DNA of 64,000 nucleotides from Cucumibacter marinus DSM 18995 (GCF_000429865.1 NZ_KE386978.1:136763-200762); one strand, 5' to 3'; positions 54,064 to 62,721 are shown, counted from the stretch's first letter. Notes: generated from the letters alone by a model not told the origin. A program made the numbers and translations.

Positions 54064-56786
54064 TCTCCGCCAATGTGGCGATTGCGACGGCGGTCGCCTA
54101 TGTGATCGTGTTGTTCGCGCTTGCCTATTTTTCGGACCAGCGGGCCCGGTCAGGGCGGGGCAAGTTCCTGCGCTCGCCGCTGATCTATACGCTCGCCATC
54201 TCGGTCTATTGCACGAGCTGGACCTTTTACGGCGCGGTCGGTTCGGCGGCGCGCAACGGGCTCGAATATCTCGCCATCTATCTGGGACCGACGCTGGTTT
54301 TCACCGGCTGGTGGTTCGGGCTGCGCAAGCTGGTGCGCATCGGGCGCAGCCAGCGCATCACCTCGATCGCCGACCTTTTGTCCTCGCGGTTCGGCAAGTC
54401 GGGGCGTATCGCGGTGCTCGTCACCCTGATCGCGGTGACCGCGACCACGCCCTATATCGCGCTGCAACTCAAGGCCATCACCTCTTCACTGCAGGTGATT
54501 ACCGGCGCCTCGGCCGTCAACGGGGCTGCCACCGGCGCCTTTGACGAGGTGCAACTGGCCCTTGTCATCGCCGCCTCGATGGCGGTCTTCACGATCCTGT
54601 TCGGCACCCGCAATGTCGATGCCAATGAGCAGCATCACGGGGTGGTCGCCGCCATCGCCTTCGAGGCCGTGGTCAAATTCCTAGCCCTCGCCGCCGTCGG
54701 CATCTTCGTTGTCTTCGGGATCGGTGGCGGATTCTCCGAGGTCTATTCGCGTGCCGCTGAGGCCGGCGTCACCCTTGAAGGCTCGGAGATGTTCTCCTCC
54801 CGCTGGGTCGCGATCAATGTGCTCGCCGCTGCCGCGATCATCTGCCTGCCGCGCCAGTTTCAGATCACCGTTGTGGAGAATTCGGACGAACGGCATCTGC
54901 GCACCGCGAGCTGGGCGTTTCCGCTCTATTTGTTCGGGATGAGCATCTTCACCATGCCGATCGCGATTGTCGGGCTGTCGATGCTGCCCGCGGGCGCCAA
55001 CCCGGATCTGTTCGTGCTCACCCTGCCGCTCACCTTCGATCAGGATGCATTGGCGCTGTTCGCCTTTATCGGCGGGTTTTCCTCGGCCACCTCGATGATC
55101 ATCATCGCCTCGATCGCGCTGTCGATCATGGTCTCGAACCATATCGTCATGCCGCTGGCGCTGCGCACGCCGAACAGCTTCGGGCTCGGGGACGGCAAGG
55201 GCGTGACGACGCTTTTGCTGAACAGCCGGCGCGCGGCGACCGTGTTCATCCTGGCGCTCGGTTTCATCTATTTCTGGGCGACACAGGAATCCGCCGCGCT
55301 TGCCGCGATCGGGCTCATTGCCTTTGCCGGGGTGGCCCAGTTCGTGCCGGCGCTGATCGCCGCACTCTACTGGCGCGAGGCCAATGCCAAGGGCGCGCTG
55401 GCCGGACTGGTCATGGGGTTCGCGCTGTGGGGCTACACGCTGTTCCTGCCGAGCTTTGAAAGCTCAAGCCCCTGGGTTGCCGATATCGTTGCCAATGGCG
55501 CGTGGGGGATCGCGCTTTTGAAACCGCAGGCGCTGTTGGGCATGCACGGGCTCGATCCGCTGGTGCATTCGGTATTCTGGAGCCTGTTCGCCAACACCTT
55601 CGCGCTTGTCACCATCTCGCTCGCCACAAAACAGTCGGCGCTCGAGCAGTTGCAGTCGGCGCTGTTCGTTGATGCGTTCCGGCGGCCGCCGGGCGGAGAA
55701 TCCCGCTTTGCGCGTTCCTCGGCAGCGATCAACGATCTCTTCTTCGTCGCCCAGCGGGTGCTCGGTTATGAACGGGCGGCGGCCCTGTTCGACGAATTCG
55801 CGGCCCATACCGGGGTGCAGCGCCGGGCGCTGGAGCCCACACCGGAATTCATCTCGATCCTCGAAAAGGAACTCGCCGGCTCGATCGGCGCCGCCTCGGC
55901 GCATGTGATGCTGTCCCAGGTGGTGTCGGGCGACAATATCTCACTCGAAGAAGTCATGCAGATGGCCGACGAGACCCAGCAGGCCATCGAATATTCGCAG
56001 CAGCTCGAGCAGACCTCGGACGAGTTGCGCTCGACTGCGCGCAAGCTGCAGCGCGCCAATGAACGGCTGCGCGAGCTCGACCAGCAAAAGGACGAGTTCC
56101 TCTCCCAGGTCAGCCACGAAGTCCGCACGCCCATGACCTCGATCCGGTCGTTTTCCGAAATCCTTCTCGATCACCAGGATCTCAGCAACAAGGAACGCGA
56201 GCGGTTCCTGACCACAATCCACACTGAAAGTCTGAGGCTTACCTCGCTGCTGGACGAAATCCTCGATCTCAACGCGCTCGAGCGCGGGGAGCAGAAGTGG
56301 ATCAACTCCCCGACCAGTGCGAACGCCGCACTCGAGCGGGCCATCGATGTGTGCACTCCGCTGATCCGGAAGCGCGAGATGGAGCTCAAGCTCGGTCCGC
56401 CGCCTGCCGAGGTTCACGTTAATGCCAATCCGGACCGGCTGTGCCAGGTGTTCATCAACCTGATTTCGAACGCGGCCAAATATAACGACGCGGACGAACC
56501 GTTCATCGAGGTGAAGCGGTCGGCGGACGGGCAGCAATTCCGGGTCGATATCCGCGACAATGGCCCGGGTATCCCGGCGAGCGAACAGAAACGCATCTTC
56601 GAGAAATTCTCGCGCGGACGGCGCGGCTCGTCGAGCGATCAGACCGGGGCCGGGCTTGGCCTCGCCATCAGCCGTGAGATCATCTCGAACATGGACGGCA
56701 AGCTCGAACTGGTGCGCCGGCGGGGACGCGGCGCCTGTTTCCGGGTCACCCTGCCGGTCATCGCCGAGGTTGAAGCCGCCGAATGA
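54060..56786 (+). CDS. Sodium:solute symporter - histidine kinase hybrid (CbrA/CrbS-like)
   Basis: 908 residues. Residues about 1-500 are an SLC5/PutP-type symporter with about 13 membrane segments; SVYCTSWTFYGAVGSAARNG and GFSSATSMIIIASIALSIMV are typical of the kinase-linked branch. Residues about 555-630 resemble a STAC domain (ISILEKELAGSIGAASAHVM). After a coiled coil, the HisKA box FLSQVSHEVRTPMTSIRSFS has His686. The ATPase has N box FINLISNAAKYND, G1 RDNGPGIPASE and G2 GAGLGLAISREI. No PAS domain is evident, unlike CbrA. CrbS of this type controls acs in Vibrio and Pseudomonas; here acs is 8 kb away in the same gene neighbourhood. ATGA overlaps at both ends. Confidence 0.95.
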   Translation: MISANVAIATAVAYVIVLFALAYFSDQRARSGRGKFLRSPLIYTLAISVYCTSWTFYGAVGSAARNGLEYLAIYLGPTLVFTGWWFGLRKLVRIGRSQRITSIADLLSSRFGKSGRIAVLVTLIAVTATTPYIALQLKAITSSLQVITGASAVNGAATGAFDEVQLALVIAASMAVFTILFGTRNVDANEQHHGVVAAIAFEAVVKFLALAAVGIFVVFGIGGGFSEVYSRAAEAGVTLEGSEMFSSRWVAINVLAAAAIICLPRQFQITVVENSDERHLRTASWAFPLYLFGMSIFTMPIAIVGLSMLPAGANPDLFVLTLPLTFDQDALALFAFIGGFSSATSMIIIASIALSIMVSNHIVMPLALRTPNSFGLGDGKGVTTLLLNSRRAATVFILALGFIYFWATQESAALAAIGLIAFAGVAQFVPALIAALYWREANAKGALAGLVMGFALWGYTLFLPSFESSSPWVADIVANGAWGIALLKPQALLGMHGLDPLVHSVFWSLFANTFALVTISLATKQSALEQLQSALFVDAFRRPPGGESRFARSSAAINDLFFVAQRVLGYERAAALFDEFAAHTGVQRRALEPTPEFISILEKELAGSIGAASAHVMLSQVVSGDNISLEEVMQMADETQQAIEYSQQLEQTSDELRSTARKLQRANERLRELDQQKDEFLSQVSHEVRTPMTSIRSFSEILLDHQDLSNKERERFLTTIHTESLRLTSLLDEILDLNALERGEQKWINSPTSANAALERAIDVCTPLIRKREMELKLGPPPAEVHVNANPDRLCQVFINLISNAAKYNDADEPFIEVKRSADGQQFRVDIRDNGPGIPASEQKRIFEKFSRGRRGSSSDQTGAGLGLAISREIISNMDGKLELVRRRGRGACFRVTLPVIAEVEAAE

Positions 56787-57547
56787 GTCTCATGCGTGCC
56801 GTGCTTTTTGCCGCCCTTGCGCTGGCGCTTTGTGGTTGCGACCAACCGCCATCCGAAGCCGCATCCGGCAACACCGCCGAACGGCCTCAAACCAGCACGT
56901 TCAATGTGCTCGCGGTGAGCTGGCAGCCGGCGTTTTGCGAGACCGCGCCAGGCAAGCCGGAATGCCAAAACCAGAACCCGGACCGGTTCGAAGCCGACCA
57001 CTTCGCCCTGCATGGGCTGTGGCCCGGAGAACGGGGTACCGAATATTGCGGGGTGAACGAAGCCAATGAGACGGCCGACCGGCGCGGTCAGTGGGATCGT
57101 CTGCCGGCCCCTTCGCTGACCACCGCCACCGCCCGCGAGCTCGAAACCGTGATGCCAGGCACCCGATCGGCGCTCGAACGGCATGAATGGATCAAGCATG
57201 GCACCTGTTATGGCGGCGGGGCGGAGCTCTATTTCGCTGACAGCCTGGCCCTGTTGGCGGCGCTGAACGAAAGCGGCGTCCGCGATCTGTTCGCCGGCTC
57301 CATCGGATCGACGCTTCAGGCGGACGACATCCGAGCCGCGTTCGATGCCGCGTTTGGCGACGGTACCGGAGACCGGGTCACTGTCGAATGCGAAGACGAT
57401 GGAGATCGTCGGCTGGTCGTTGAGTTACGGCTTGCGCTCACCGGCAGCATCGGCGCTCCACCCGCTCTCGGCGCATTGCTGCGCGCCGGCCCCACCCGCT
57501 CCCGGGGCTGCCCGCAGGGAATCGTCGATGCGGTGGGGCTGCAGTAG
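56783..57547 (+). CDS. Ribonuclease T2 family lipoprotein
   Basis: 254 residues. The N-terminal signal ends in a lipobox (LCGC, Cys19), so the protein is probably anchored outside the inner membrane. Both T2 catalytic segments are complete: CAS I FALHGLWPG (His77) and CAS II RHEWIKHGTC (His134, Glu135, His139). Such enzymes cut RNA to 3'-nucleotides and work in the periplasm or outside the cell. Its start overlaps the kinase stop (ATGA), which makes it the fourth gene of the regulator-kinase operon, an unexpected partner. It may scavenge nucleotides or phosphate. Confidence 0.93.
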   Translation: MSLMRAVLFAALALALCGCDQPPSEAASGNTAERPQTSTFNVLAVSWQPAFCETAPGKPECQNQNPDRFEADHFALHGLWPGERGTEYCGVNEANETADRRGQWDRLPAPSLTTATARELETVMPGTRSALERHEWIKHGTCYGGGAELYFADSLALLAALNESGVRDLFAGSIGSTLQADDIRAAFDAAFGDGTGDRVTVECEDDGDRRLVVELRLALTGSIGAPPALGALLRAGPTRSRGCPQGIVDAVGLQ

Positions 57548-57660
57548 AGCTGCCGCCCCCCGGGGTGTTCTCCTGCCTCGCGCCGGCGGGCTGGTCAGGA
57601 CAGGGCGAAGATTGCAGCTGTTCAACCCTTCGAGCGTAGCTCTCAGGGTGTTCGGGCGCT

Positions 57661-57685
57661 GCCGAGGCTCCACCGGAGCCTCGGC
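57661..57685. repeat. ACC-loop palindrome, copy 3
   Basis: Perfect 11-base arms GCCGAGGCTCC / GGAGCCTCGGC around ACC, with CGAGCGTAGCTCTCAGGG before it and TTGGCTGCGCCAACCGCTTC after it. This module repeats almost exactly at copy 7. Confidence 0.9.
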
Positions 57686-58064
57686 TTGGCTGCGCCAACC
57701 GCTTCTCACTCCCTCGCGCCGGAGGGCTGGCCGGGACAGGGCGGTGTGTTTGTATGGCGTTGCTGCACACTCTCCCTCATCCTGAGCATGTCGAAGGATG
57801 AGCCACTCGGGCCACCCTCGCCCTTCGAGGCTCGGTTTCACGTCGCACCTCAGGGTGAGGGCTTGGGGGTGCATCCTCCCGGGCCGCCCCGGACCTGATC
57901 CGGGGCCTAGACATTACACGAGGTCCCGGCTCTCTCTTTGTCTCACGGCGCGTACCGCTCCGGTCACGACGCTGGTCGCTGTGACCTCCGCTGCGCCTGC
58001 GACGGCGCGGCCAAAAAGTTGGCCGACAGCCCAGCGCGCGTAGCGCTCCGGGCGTTCTTCCCTT

Positions 58065-58087
58065 CAATCGGTTCACCGGACCGATTG
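58065..58087. repeat. ACC-loop palindrome, copy 4
   Basis: Arms CAATCGGTTC / GGACCGATTG around ACC, with one G-T pair. The upstream arm GCGCGTAGCGCTCCGGG keeps the GTA loop of the usual GAGCGTAGCTC but with different, compensated stem bases. Confidence 0.85.
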
Positions 58088-58632
58088 CCCCGCAAGGCGG
58101 GACGGTCATAACTCCGCGGCTCTAGTGAGCCTCGTCCTTCTTCTCCCACGCTGATCTCCCCTTGTTTCCATCAGACACCCCAACAGGCCCGGCAGGCTGA
58201 TGTCTCCAGGGTTTCAAATCAGCAGAGCGGGAGAGAGGCGCAGGGCGTCTCGTCGCAAAACTAAAACAATGAGACGGCCAGCGCCTCTCTCACCCGGGAT
58301 TTTGGGCTTGGACTGCGTCAACGGGCTGGGGTCAATCCCCGCCATGTTTCCACGGTGCGCTGCCGCCGTAACGGCAGCCGGCTCCGACACAGTTTTGGCC
58401 TCCCCTGAAGCGACCCCCATCGAACCCGGACCCTTTCCGGCGGAAGGCTCGTATGCATCCTCGCTCCGTGCCGGCAGGTGGGTGGATGATAATCGGGTGT
58501 CAGAGGGCGGGGATAACTTTCGAGCGTTTGCCGATGGCAACGCAAAGCTCCGATGGAGCTTTGCGAGCGAAGAAAGGCCATGAGAGCTACGCTCGAATGG
58601 CGGAAACACCACCCCCACCCGTTCCAGCACTA

Positions 58633-58655
58633 CCAAGGTTCCACCGGAACCTCGG
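58633..58655. repeat. ACC-loop palindrome, copy 5
   Basis: Arms CCAAGGTTCC / GGAACCTCGG around ACC, one A-C mismatch. Followed by TTTGGGCTTCGCCCAACCGC. An inverted GAGAGCTACGCTCG arm lies at 58582-58595. Confidence 0.85.
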
Positions 58656-59017
58656 TTTGGGCTTCGCCCAACCGCTTGTCACCCCCCGTCAAGGGGGAGG
58701 TGACATTGGGGCCAGCTCATTGGTCCCTTAACTCCATTGGTGAAGCGGGCACCGCCCAAACCCTCCCCCTTGCGGGGGTGAAGCGGAACCAGCAATCTCT
58801 CCAGTGGAGAGATTGCCCGCTGAACGGACCGGCATAGCCGGGCCGGGTGGGGGGCACACGCCAACCACGCCCTCGCCCTTCGAGGCTCGGTTTCACCTCG
58901 CACCTCAGGGTGAGGGCTTGGGGTAGTATCCTCCCGGGCCGCCCCGGCCTCCGAGCCGGGGCCTGGTTGCATTTGGCATCTTGCCATTCGAGCGTAGCTC
59001 TCATGACCTGCTCGCCT

Positions 59018-59042
59018 CCAATCGATCCACCGGATCGATTGG
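59018..59042. repeat. ACC-loop palindrome, copy 6
   Basis: Perfect 11-base arms CCAATCGATCC / GGATCGATTGG around ACC; CGAGCGTAGCTCTCA lies about 15 bases upstream. Confidence 0.9.
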
Positions 59043-59181
59043 CAAGACGGCTCGCAGTCCCGGATCAAGTCCGGGACAGCGCAGAGCGTGTGGCACTGGT
59101 CACCTCCAACCCCCTCGTCACCCTCGGGCTTGCCCTTCGACAGGCTCAGGACGAGGGTCCATGACGCCTCTCAATCTGGCA

Positions 59182-59427
59182 ATGTGCGCGTGGGTTTACA
59201 TCATGGCAAACAAGCCGAGGGGAACGCTTTATGTCGGCGTCACCGGCGACCTTGTGCGGCGTGTCTGGCAACACCGCGAAGGTGAGATGGAAGGCTTCAC
59301 CCGCCAACACGGTGTGAAGATGCTGGTTTATTTCGAAGAACACCCCACCATGCCGCTGGCCATTCAACGGGTGAAGAACCTCAAGCGCTGGGTTCGGCAA
59401 TGGAAACTCGACCTGATCGAGGCATGA
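59182..59427 (+). CDS. Small GIY-YIG nuclease-domain protein
   Basis: About 81 residues, the size of the YhbQ/UvrC-N-like single-domain family. The GIY-YIG core reads WVYIMANK then GTLYVGVTGDLVRRVWQHRE, with the conserved arginine in LVRRVW, and the C-terminal VKNLKRWVRQWKLDLIE carries the family's late basic helix; FEEHPTMPLAIQR contributes the acidic residue. Start is uncertain: an ATG at 59161 is itself part of an intergenic repeat (GGGTCCATGA), and ATGs at 59182 and 59203 are alternatives. It sits alone between repeat arrays, a common setting for these genes in alphaproteobacteria. Function is unknown; a DNA-structure nuclease is plausible. Confidence 0.82.
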   Translation: MCAWVYIMANKPRGTLYVGVTGDLVRRVWQHREGEMEGFTRQHGVKMLVYFEEHPTMPLAIQRVKNLKRWVRQWKLDLIEA

Positions 59428-59773
59428 ACTCGAAATGGGAGGATCTGTGGCCCCGCATCTTAGCGTAGCGGCGCGTTCCTCCACAGGCCCATTTCCCGTG
59501 CGTCAGCTCATCATGGACCCTCGGGTCCAGCCCGAGGGTGACGAAGGAGGGGAGGCAGGGCCATCACCCAATCTCCGTGTCACCCCCACCCTGTCTCGCG
59601 ACGGATTTGGCAAGCCAAATCCTGCTCAACGTCCCTCCCCGCAAGGGGGAGGGAAAGGCAGATCACAGGCGCTGTCACATTCCGCCCGCGCCCTTCGTGG
59701 TTCGACACGCTCACCACGAGGGCTCAGGGTGAGGGCGTAGATGAGCATCGGCATCGGTCCACCACCCACCCAC

Positions 59774-59834
59774 GTCACCACCCGGTTTATCCGGGTGGTC
59801 CATTCTGGATTGCCCGAACAAGTCGGGCAATGAC
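59774..59834. repeat. Two-hairpin intergenic repeat, copy 2 (inverted)
   Basis: ACCACCCGG...CCGGGTGGT then TTGCCCGAACAAGTCGGGCAA. It is the reverse complement of 29559-29617 with a few changes, mainly in the loops. Confidence 0.8.
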
Positions 59835-60153
59835 GGCGGAGAGTGTGGCACTGCGCACCTCCACCCACCTCGTCACCCTCGGGCAGCCCGCCGGCGCGAG
59901 GCGGGTAAGACCCGAGGGTCCATGAGGCGCTGCAAGGGATTCAATGGTCGTGGATAGTCACAACGGCTTCCCGCGATGCACCTCATCATGGATGCTGTTC
60001 ATGCCCAGTAGAGGCCCCCTCACCCGATCCTTCGGATCGACCTCTCCCCCAAGGGAGAGGTGAAACCCGTGCCAGCCTGGCAGAGGTCCGGGACAGCGCG
60101 AAGATTGCAGCTGTTCAACCCTTCGAGCGTAGCTCTCAGGGTGTTCGGGCGCT

Positions 60154-60178
60154 GCCAAGGCTCCACCGGAGCCTCGGC
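60154..60178. repeat. ACC-loop palindrome, copy 7
   Basis: Arms GCCAAGGCTCC / GGAGCCTCGGC around ACC, one mismatch. The flanks match copy 3 over roughly 100 bases (ATTGCAGCTGTTCAACCC to CCGCTTCTCACTCCCTC). Confidence 0.9.
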
Positions 60179-60409
60179 TTGGCTGCGCCAACCGCTTCTC
60201 ACTCCCTCACGCCGGCGGGCTGATTGCCTCGCGCCGGCGGGCTGGTTGCCTCACACCGGCGGGCTGGTCCGGGATGACGGCGGAGGGGTTGGCACCTGGA
60301 GTACAGCAACGCCAGGCAGCCAGGACCACGGGTTCCTGTCACGTCAATTGACAAATTTCTTTTTCTATTCAAATCTGGGTGGTGATACAGTCCAATCAGG
60401 AGGCAGGGA

Positions 60410-60754
60410 ATGGCCGCACCGATCGTGTTTTTTGATATCGCCGCACCGCAAGACGACGCACTCAAGGATTTCTACAAGACCGTCTTCGACTGGGAGACCG
60501 GCGGGCCGGAATTCTCGGTGCCGGTAATCACGCCCCTAAGCGGCACGATCCGCAAGGATCCGGCTGAGAAGCTCCTCTATGTCGGGGTGCCCGACATCAA
60601 TGCGACGATGGAGGCCATCACCGCGAATGGCGGCAGCATTGATGCTCCGCGCTTCGAGGTACCAGGACTGGTCGTGCTTGGCCTGTTCAAGGATCCGGCG
60701 GGCAATCGCATGGGCCTTGTGGAAATGGATGGCGACAAACCAAAGGTGCCGTAA
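60410..60754 (+). CDS. VOC (glyoxalase/bleomycin-resistance fold) protein
   Basis: 114 residues, a single VOC module: IVFFDIAAPQDDALKDFYKT at the start, KLLYVGVPDINATMEAITAN in the middle and VLGLFKDPAGNRMGLVEMDG at the end. The late glutamate (VEMDG) is a typical metal ligand; the N-terminal ligand is not obvious. GGAGG-like sequence precedes the ATG. It overlaps the next gene by one base (TAATG), so it works with, or is controlled by, that ArsR-type protein. Substrate unknown. Confidence 0.88.
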   Translation: MAAPIVFFDIAAPQDDALKDFYKTVFDWETGGPEFSVPVITPLSGTIRKDPAEKLLYVGVPDINATMEAITANGGSIDAPRFEVPGLVVLGLFKDPAGNRMGLVEMDGDKPKVP

Positions 60755-61347
60755 TGGCCAGCCAGGCACTGATCTCTGACCCTGAAGCGGCGCTGGCGGC
60801 GCTGACGCCACTCCGGCAACGGATACTGGCGGCGCTCAGGGAACCCGGTTCCGCAGCGAGCCTTGCCGAGACGCTTTCCGCGTCCCGGCAGCAGCTGGGG
60901 TATCACCTCAAGGCGCTCGAGAAAGCCGGTCTGATTGCGCGGGCGGGCACGCGGCAGCGGCGCGGATTCATCGAGCAGCTCTTTCGCGCCTGTGCGGATG
61001 ATTTCGTTCTCGATCCTGGGCTGATGGCCCGCTCGCTCGATGCCATCGACGCACAGGACAAGCATGCCGCCAGCCATCTGGTCGGCGCTGCCGCAACGCT
61101 TGTGCGCGAGGTCACCCGCATGCAATCGGCGGCGGAGGCCGAAGGCAGCCGGCTGCTGACCTTCACCATCGAAGCGGAACTCGGCTTTGCTGATCCGGCT
61201 GAACTCGACCGGTTCACCACCGGGCTGGCCGAAGCGATTTCCGAACTGGCAAAGAAGTTCCCGCCCGGCGAAGGCCGAAGGGGCTATCATCTGGTGGCGG
61301 GCGCACACCCTGCGGCCGCCCGCGGCAAGACATCAACCCCGAACTAG
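60754..61347 (+). CDS. ArsR-type winged-helix transcriptional regulator
   Basis: 197 residues. The N-terminal domain (about 12-75) reads LTPLRQRILAALREPGSAAS then SRQQLGYHLKALEKAGLIAR, a winged helix with the recognition helix in SRQQLGYHLKALE. The C-terminal 110 residues form a helical domain of no clear family. No metal-site cysteines are seen, so a metal-sensing role is unlikely. Similar regulators often precede SRPBCC/AHSA1 genes and control them; here it lies between VOC and SRPBCC genes in one operon. Confidence 0.88.
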   Translation: MASQALISDPEAALAALTPLRQRILAALREPGSAASLAETLSASRQQLGYHLKALEKAGLIARAGTRQRRGFIEQLFRACADDFVLDPGLMARSLDAIDAQDKHAASHLVGAAATLVREVTRMQSAAEAEGSRLLTFTIEAELGFADPAELDRFTTGLAEAISELAKKFPPGEGRRGYHLVAGAHPAAARGKTSTPN

Positions 61348-61373
61348 AACGCAACAATAGCGGGCAACAAGAC

Positions 61374-62168
61374 ATGGCGGACAACAAGGATACCGACGGC
61401 CCCACCGAAGAAAAGGTGATCATCGACATCACCATTTCCGCGCCGATCGCCGAGGTCTGGCGGGCGGTACGCGACCCGGGTGAGATCGCCAATTGGTTCG
61501 GTTGGGATGCGGACACCCTCGCAGACGAGATTACCTGGATCTTCGCCGATCACGTCGCGGTCGACGAGGTGGAGCATGTGCTCAATTTCGAGAGTTTCGG
61601 AGGGCTCGAGGACCGGTTCGAACTCAGCAAAACCGAAAACGGCACACGGTTGCGCGTGGTCAGGTCGGGTCCTGCGGGGCACGACTGGATGGGGATCTAT
61701 GAGGATGTCAGCCAGGGCTGGATGAGCTTTCTGCAGCAATTGCGGCTTTGGCTCGAAAAGGCCGGCAGGACCGACCGGCGCACGCTCTATGTCTCGGGCG
61801 GGGCGACGGAAGGCGGGGCATTGCCGATTGCGGCCACCGGATTGCCGGCAAGGGCGGCCGCCGAACCGGGCGCGCCGGCACGCTTTTACCGGCCGGATGG
61901 CACAGCCATGACCGGCACGGTCTGGCATCGCACCGATTTTCAGACCGGGGTGATGGTGCCCGAATGGGGAAACGGGATGATCATCGCCACCGACAAGCCG
62001 GTCTCCGAACGCTATCCGCGTGGCGGCGGATCGCTGATGATCACGACTTTCGGGCTCGATCAGGCCACGTTCGACGCGTTGGTGGCCGAGTGGCATGACT
62101 GGTTCGCGGCGCGCTTTCCGACCGACCCGGTGTTCGAGGCGCCCAAGGCCGCCAGCAAGCCGGCCTGA
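61374..62168 (+). CDS. SRPBCC (AHSA1-like) domain protein
   Basis: 264 residues. The START/AHSA1 fold covers about 13-135 (IIDITISAPIAEVWRAVRDP, WIFADHVAVDEVEHVLNF, SQGWMSFLQQLRLWLEKAGR). The remaining 120 residues, with RTLYVSGGATEGG and ATFDALVAEWHDWFAARFPT, form a second part of unknown type. It probably binds a small hydrophobic ligand. It ends base to base with the converging Lrp-type gene: the stops form TGATCA. Confidence 0.87.
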   Translation: MADNKDTDGPTEEKVIIDITISAPIAEVWRAVRDPGEIANWFGWDADTLADEITWIFADHVAVDEVEHVLNFESFGGLEDRFELSKTENGTRLRVVRSGPAGHDWMGIYEDVSQGWMSFLQQLRLWLEKAGRTDRRTLYVSGGATEGGALPIAATGLPARAAAEPGAPARFYRPDGTAMTGTVWHRTDFQTGVMVPEWGNGMIIATDKPVSERYPRGGGSLMITTFGLDQATFDALVAEWHDWFAARFPTDPVFEAPKAASKPA

Positions 62169-62600
62169 TCAGCGGTCGATACGGGTCGACAGGATGATCG
62201 AAGACAAGGTGCGTTCCACCCCTTCGAGCAGGCCGACCCGGTCGATCAATTCATCAAGCGCCTGGATCGACTGGGCCTCGACAATGACGATCATGTCGAA
62301 ACTGCCCGAGACCGAATGCAGGGTGCGCACACCATTGAGTTGCCGCAGACCGGCCTCGACCTTTGCGGCCAGCTTGGGCGCGACGGTGACCAGCAGATGG
62401 GCGCGCACCGCCTGGGTCAGATAGTCTTCGGACAGGCGCAGCGTGTAGCCGGCGATCACGCCCTTTTCCTCGAGCCGGTCGATGCGGGATTGGACCGTGG
62501 TGCGCGACAGGCCAAGCCGCCGCGCTATCTCGGCGGTCGAGAGGCGGGCATTCTCGCGCAGGATGGCAATCAGGGCCTGATCGGATTCGGTCGTCGACAT
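62169..62600 (-). CDS. Lrp/AsnC-family transcriptional regulator
   Basis: 143 residues. The N-terminal helix-turn-helix is ILRENARLSTAEIARRLGLS followed by RTTVQSRIDRLEEKGVIAGY. The C-terminal RAM domain (about 68-140) has VRTLHSVSGSFDMIVIVEAQ. It probably assembles as dimers or octamers and responds to an amino acid. No divergent metabolic gene is next to it, so its target is not evident. Confidence 0.93.
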   Translation of the reverse strand: MSTTESDQALIAILRENARLSTAEIARRLGLSRTTVQSRIDRLEEKGVIAGYTLRLSEDYLTQAVRAHLLVTVAPKLAAKVEAGLRQLNGVRTLHSVSGSFDMIVIVEAQSIQALDELIDRVGLLEGVERTLSSIILSTRIDR

Positions 62601-62659
62601 CGCGTCATGCTAGAGCATCGTGCGATTGTCTGGATACCGGATTCTCGCAAATGCGAAGT

Positions 62660-62721
62660 GGGGACAGGCCCGCCAAGACCTGTCCCCTTCCCCGCCGCCC
62701 GTCCGGCAAGACCGGATGGGC
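62660..62721. terminator. Two strong hairpins between the Lrp-type gene and orf127
   Basis: GGGGACAGG (62660-62668) pairs with CCTGTCCCC (62679-62687) around a 10-base loop. A second stem, GCCCGTCCGG with CCGGATGGGC, follows at 62697-62721. They lie in a 265-base gap downstream of the 127-residue gene on the minus strand and upstream of the Lrp-type gene, so they could end the former's transcript. I see nothing else in this gap. Confidence 0.5.

Larger units (their letters stand above)
57548..59181. repeat. Repeat-dense intergenic region, left part
   Basis: About 1.6 kb with no gene I can support. It holds four ACC-loop palindromes (listed separately), two composite repeats of the CCTCGCCCTTCGAGGC / CACCTCAGGGTGAGGGC type (57775-57872, 58868-58920), CCCCGGCCTCCGAGCCGGGG (58942-58961), a GTCACC-CCCC / GGGGGAGGTGAC hairpin (58677-58705) and a CCTCGTCACCCTCGGG unit (59111-59165). 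The segment 58180-58560 has no copy elsewhere in the window. Small open frames here have no ribosome site, family features or codon pattern. Confidence 0.8.
59428..60409. repeat. Repeat-dense intergenic region, right part
   Basis: About 1 kb between the GIY-YIG gene and the VOC gene. It holds a GACCCTCGGGTCCAGCCCGA unit (59517-59548), a CACGAGGGCTCAGGGTGAGGGC block (59715-59738), the two-hairpin repeat copy 2, a composite unit at 59868-59990 that copies 22333-22440, the CTCACCCGATCCTTCGGATC / CCTCTCCCCC unit (60015-60062) that copies 5681-5730, ACC-loop copy 7 and three GCCGGCGGGCTG tandem units (60212-60266). An AT-rich stretch at 60340-60400 is probably the VOC promoter region. Confidence 0.8.

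Noticed and set aside
58214-58636. 140-codon minus-strand frame in the repeat region
   Set aside because: It runs through a palindrome, has no ribosome site and shows no protein family features.
56783-59427. RNase T2 plus GIY-YIG genes as a defence system
   Set aside because: RNase T2 is an exported lipoprotein in a signalling operon and the GIY-YIG protein is a single small domain among repeats; no sensor, toxin-antitoxin or restriction partner is nearby.
57600-60250. CRISPR array
   Set aside because: The repeats are palindromes of several families with irregular spacing and no uniform spacers, and there are no cas genes.
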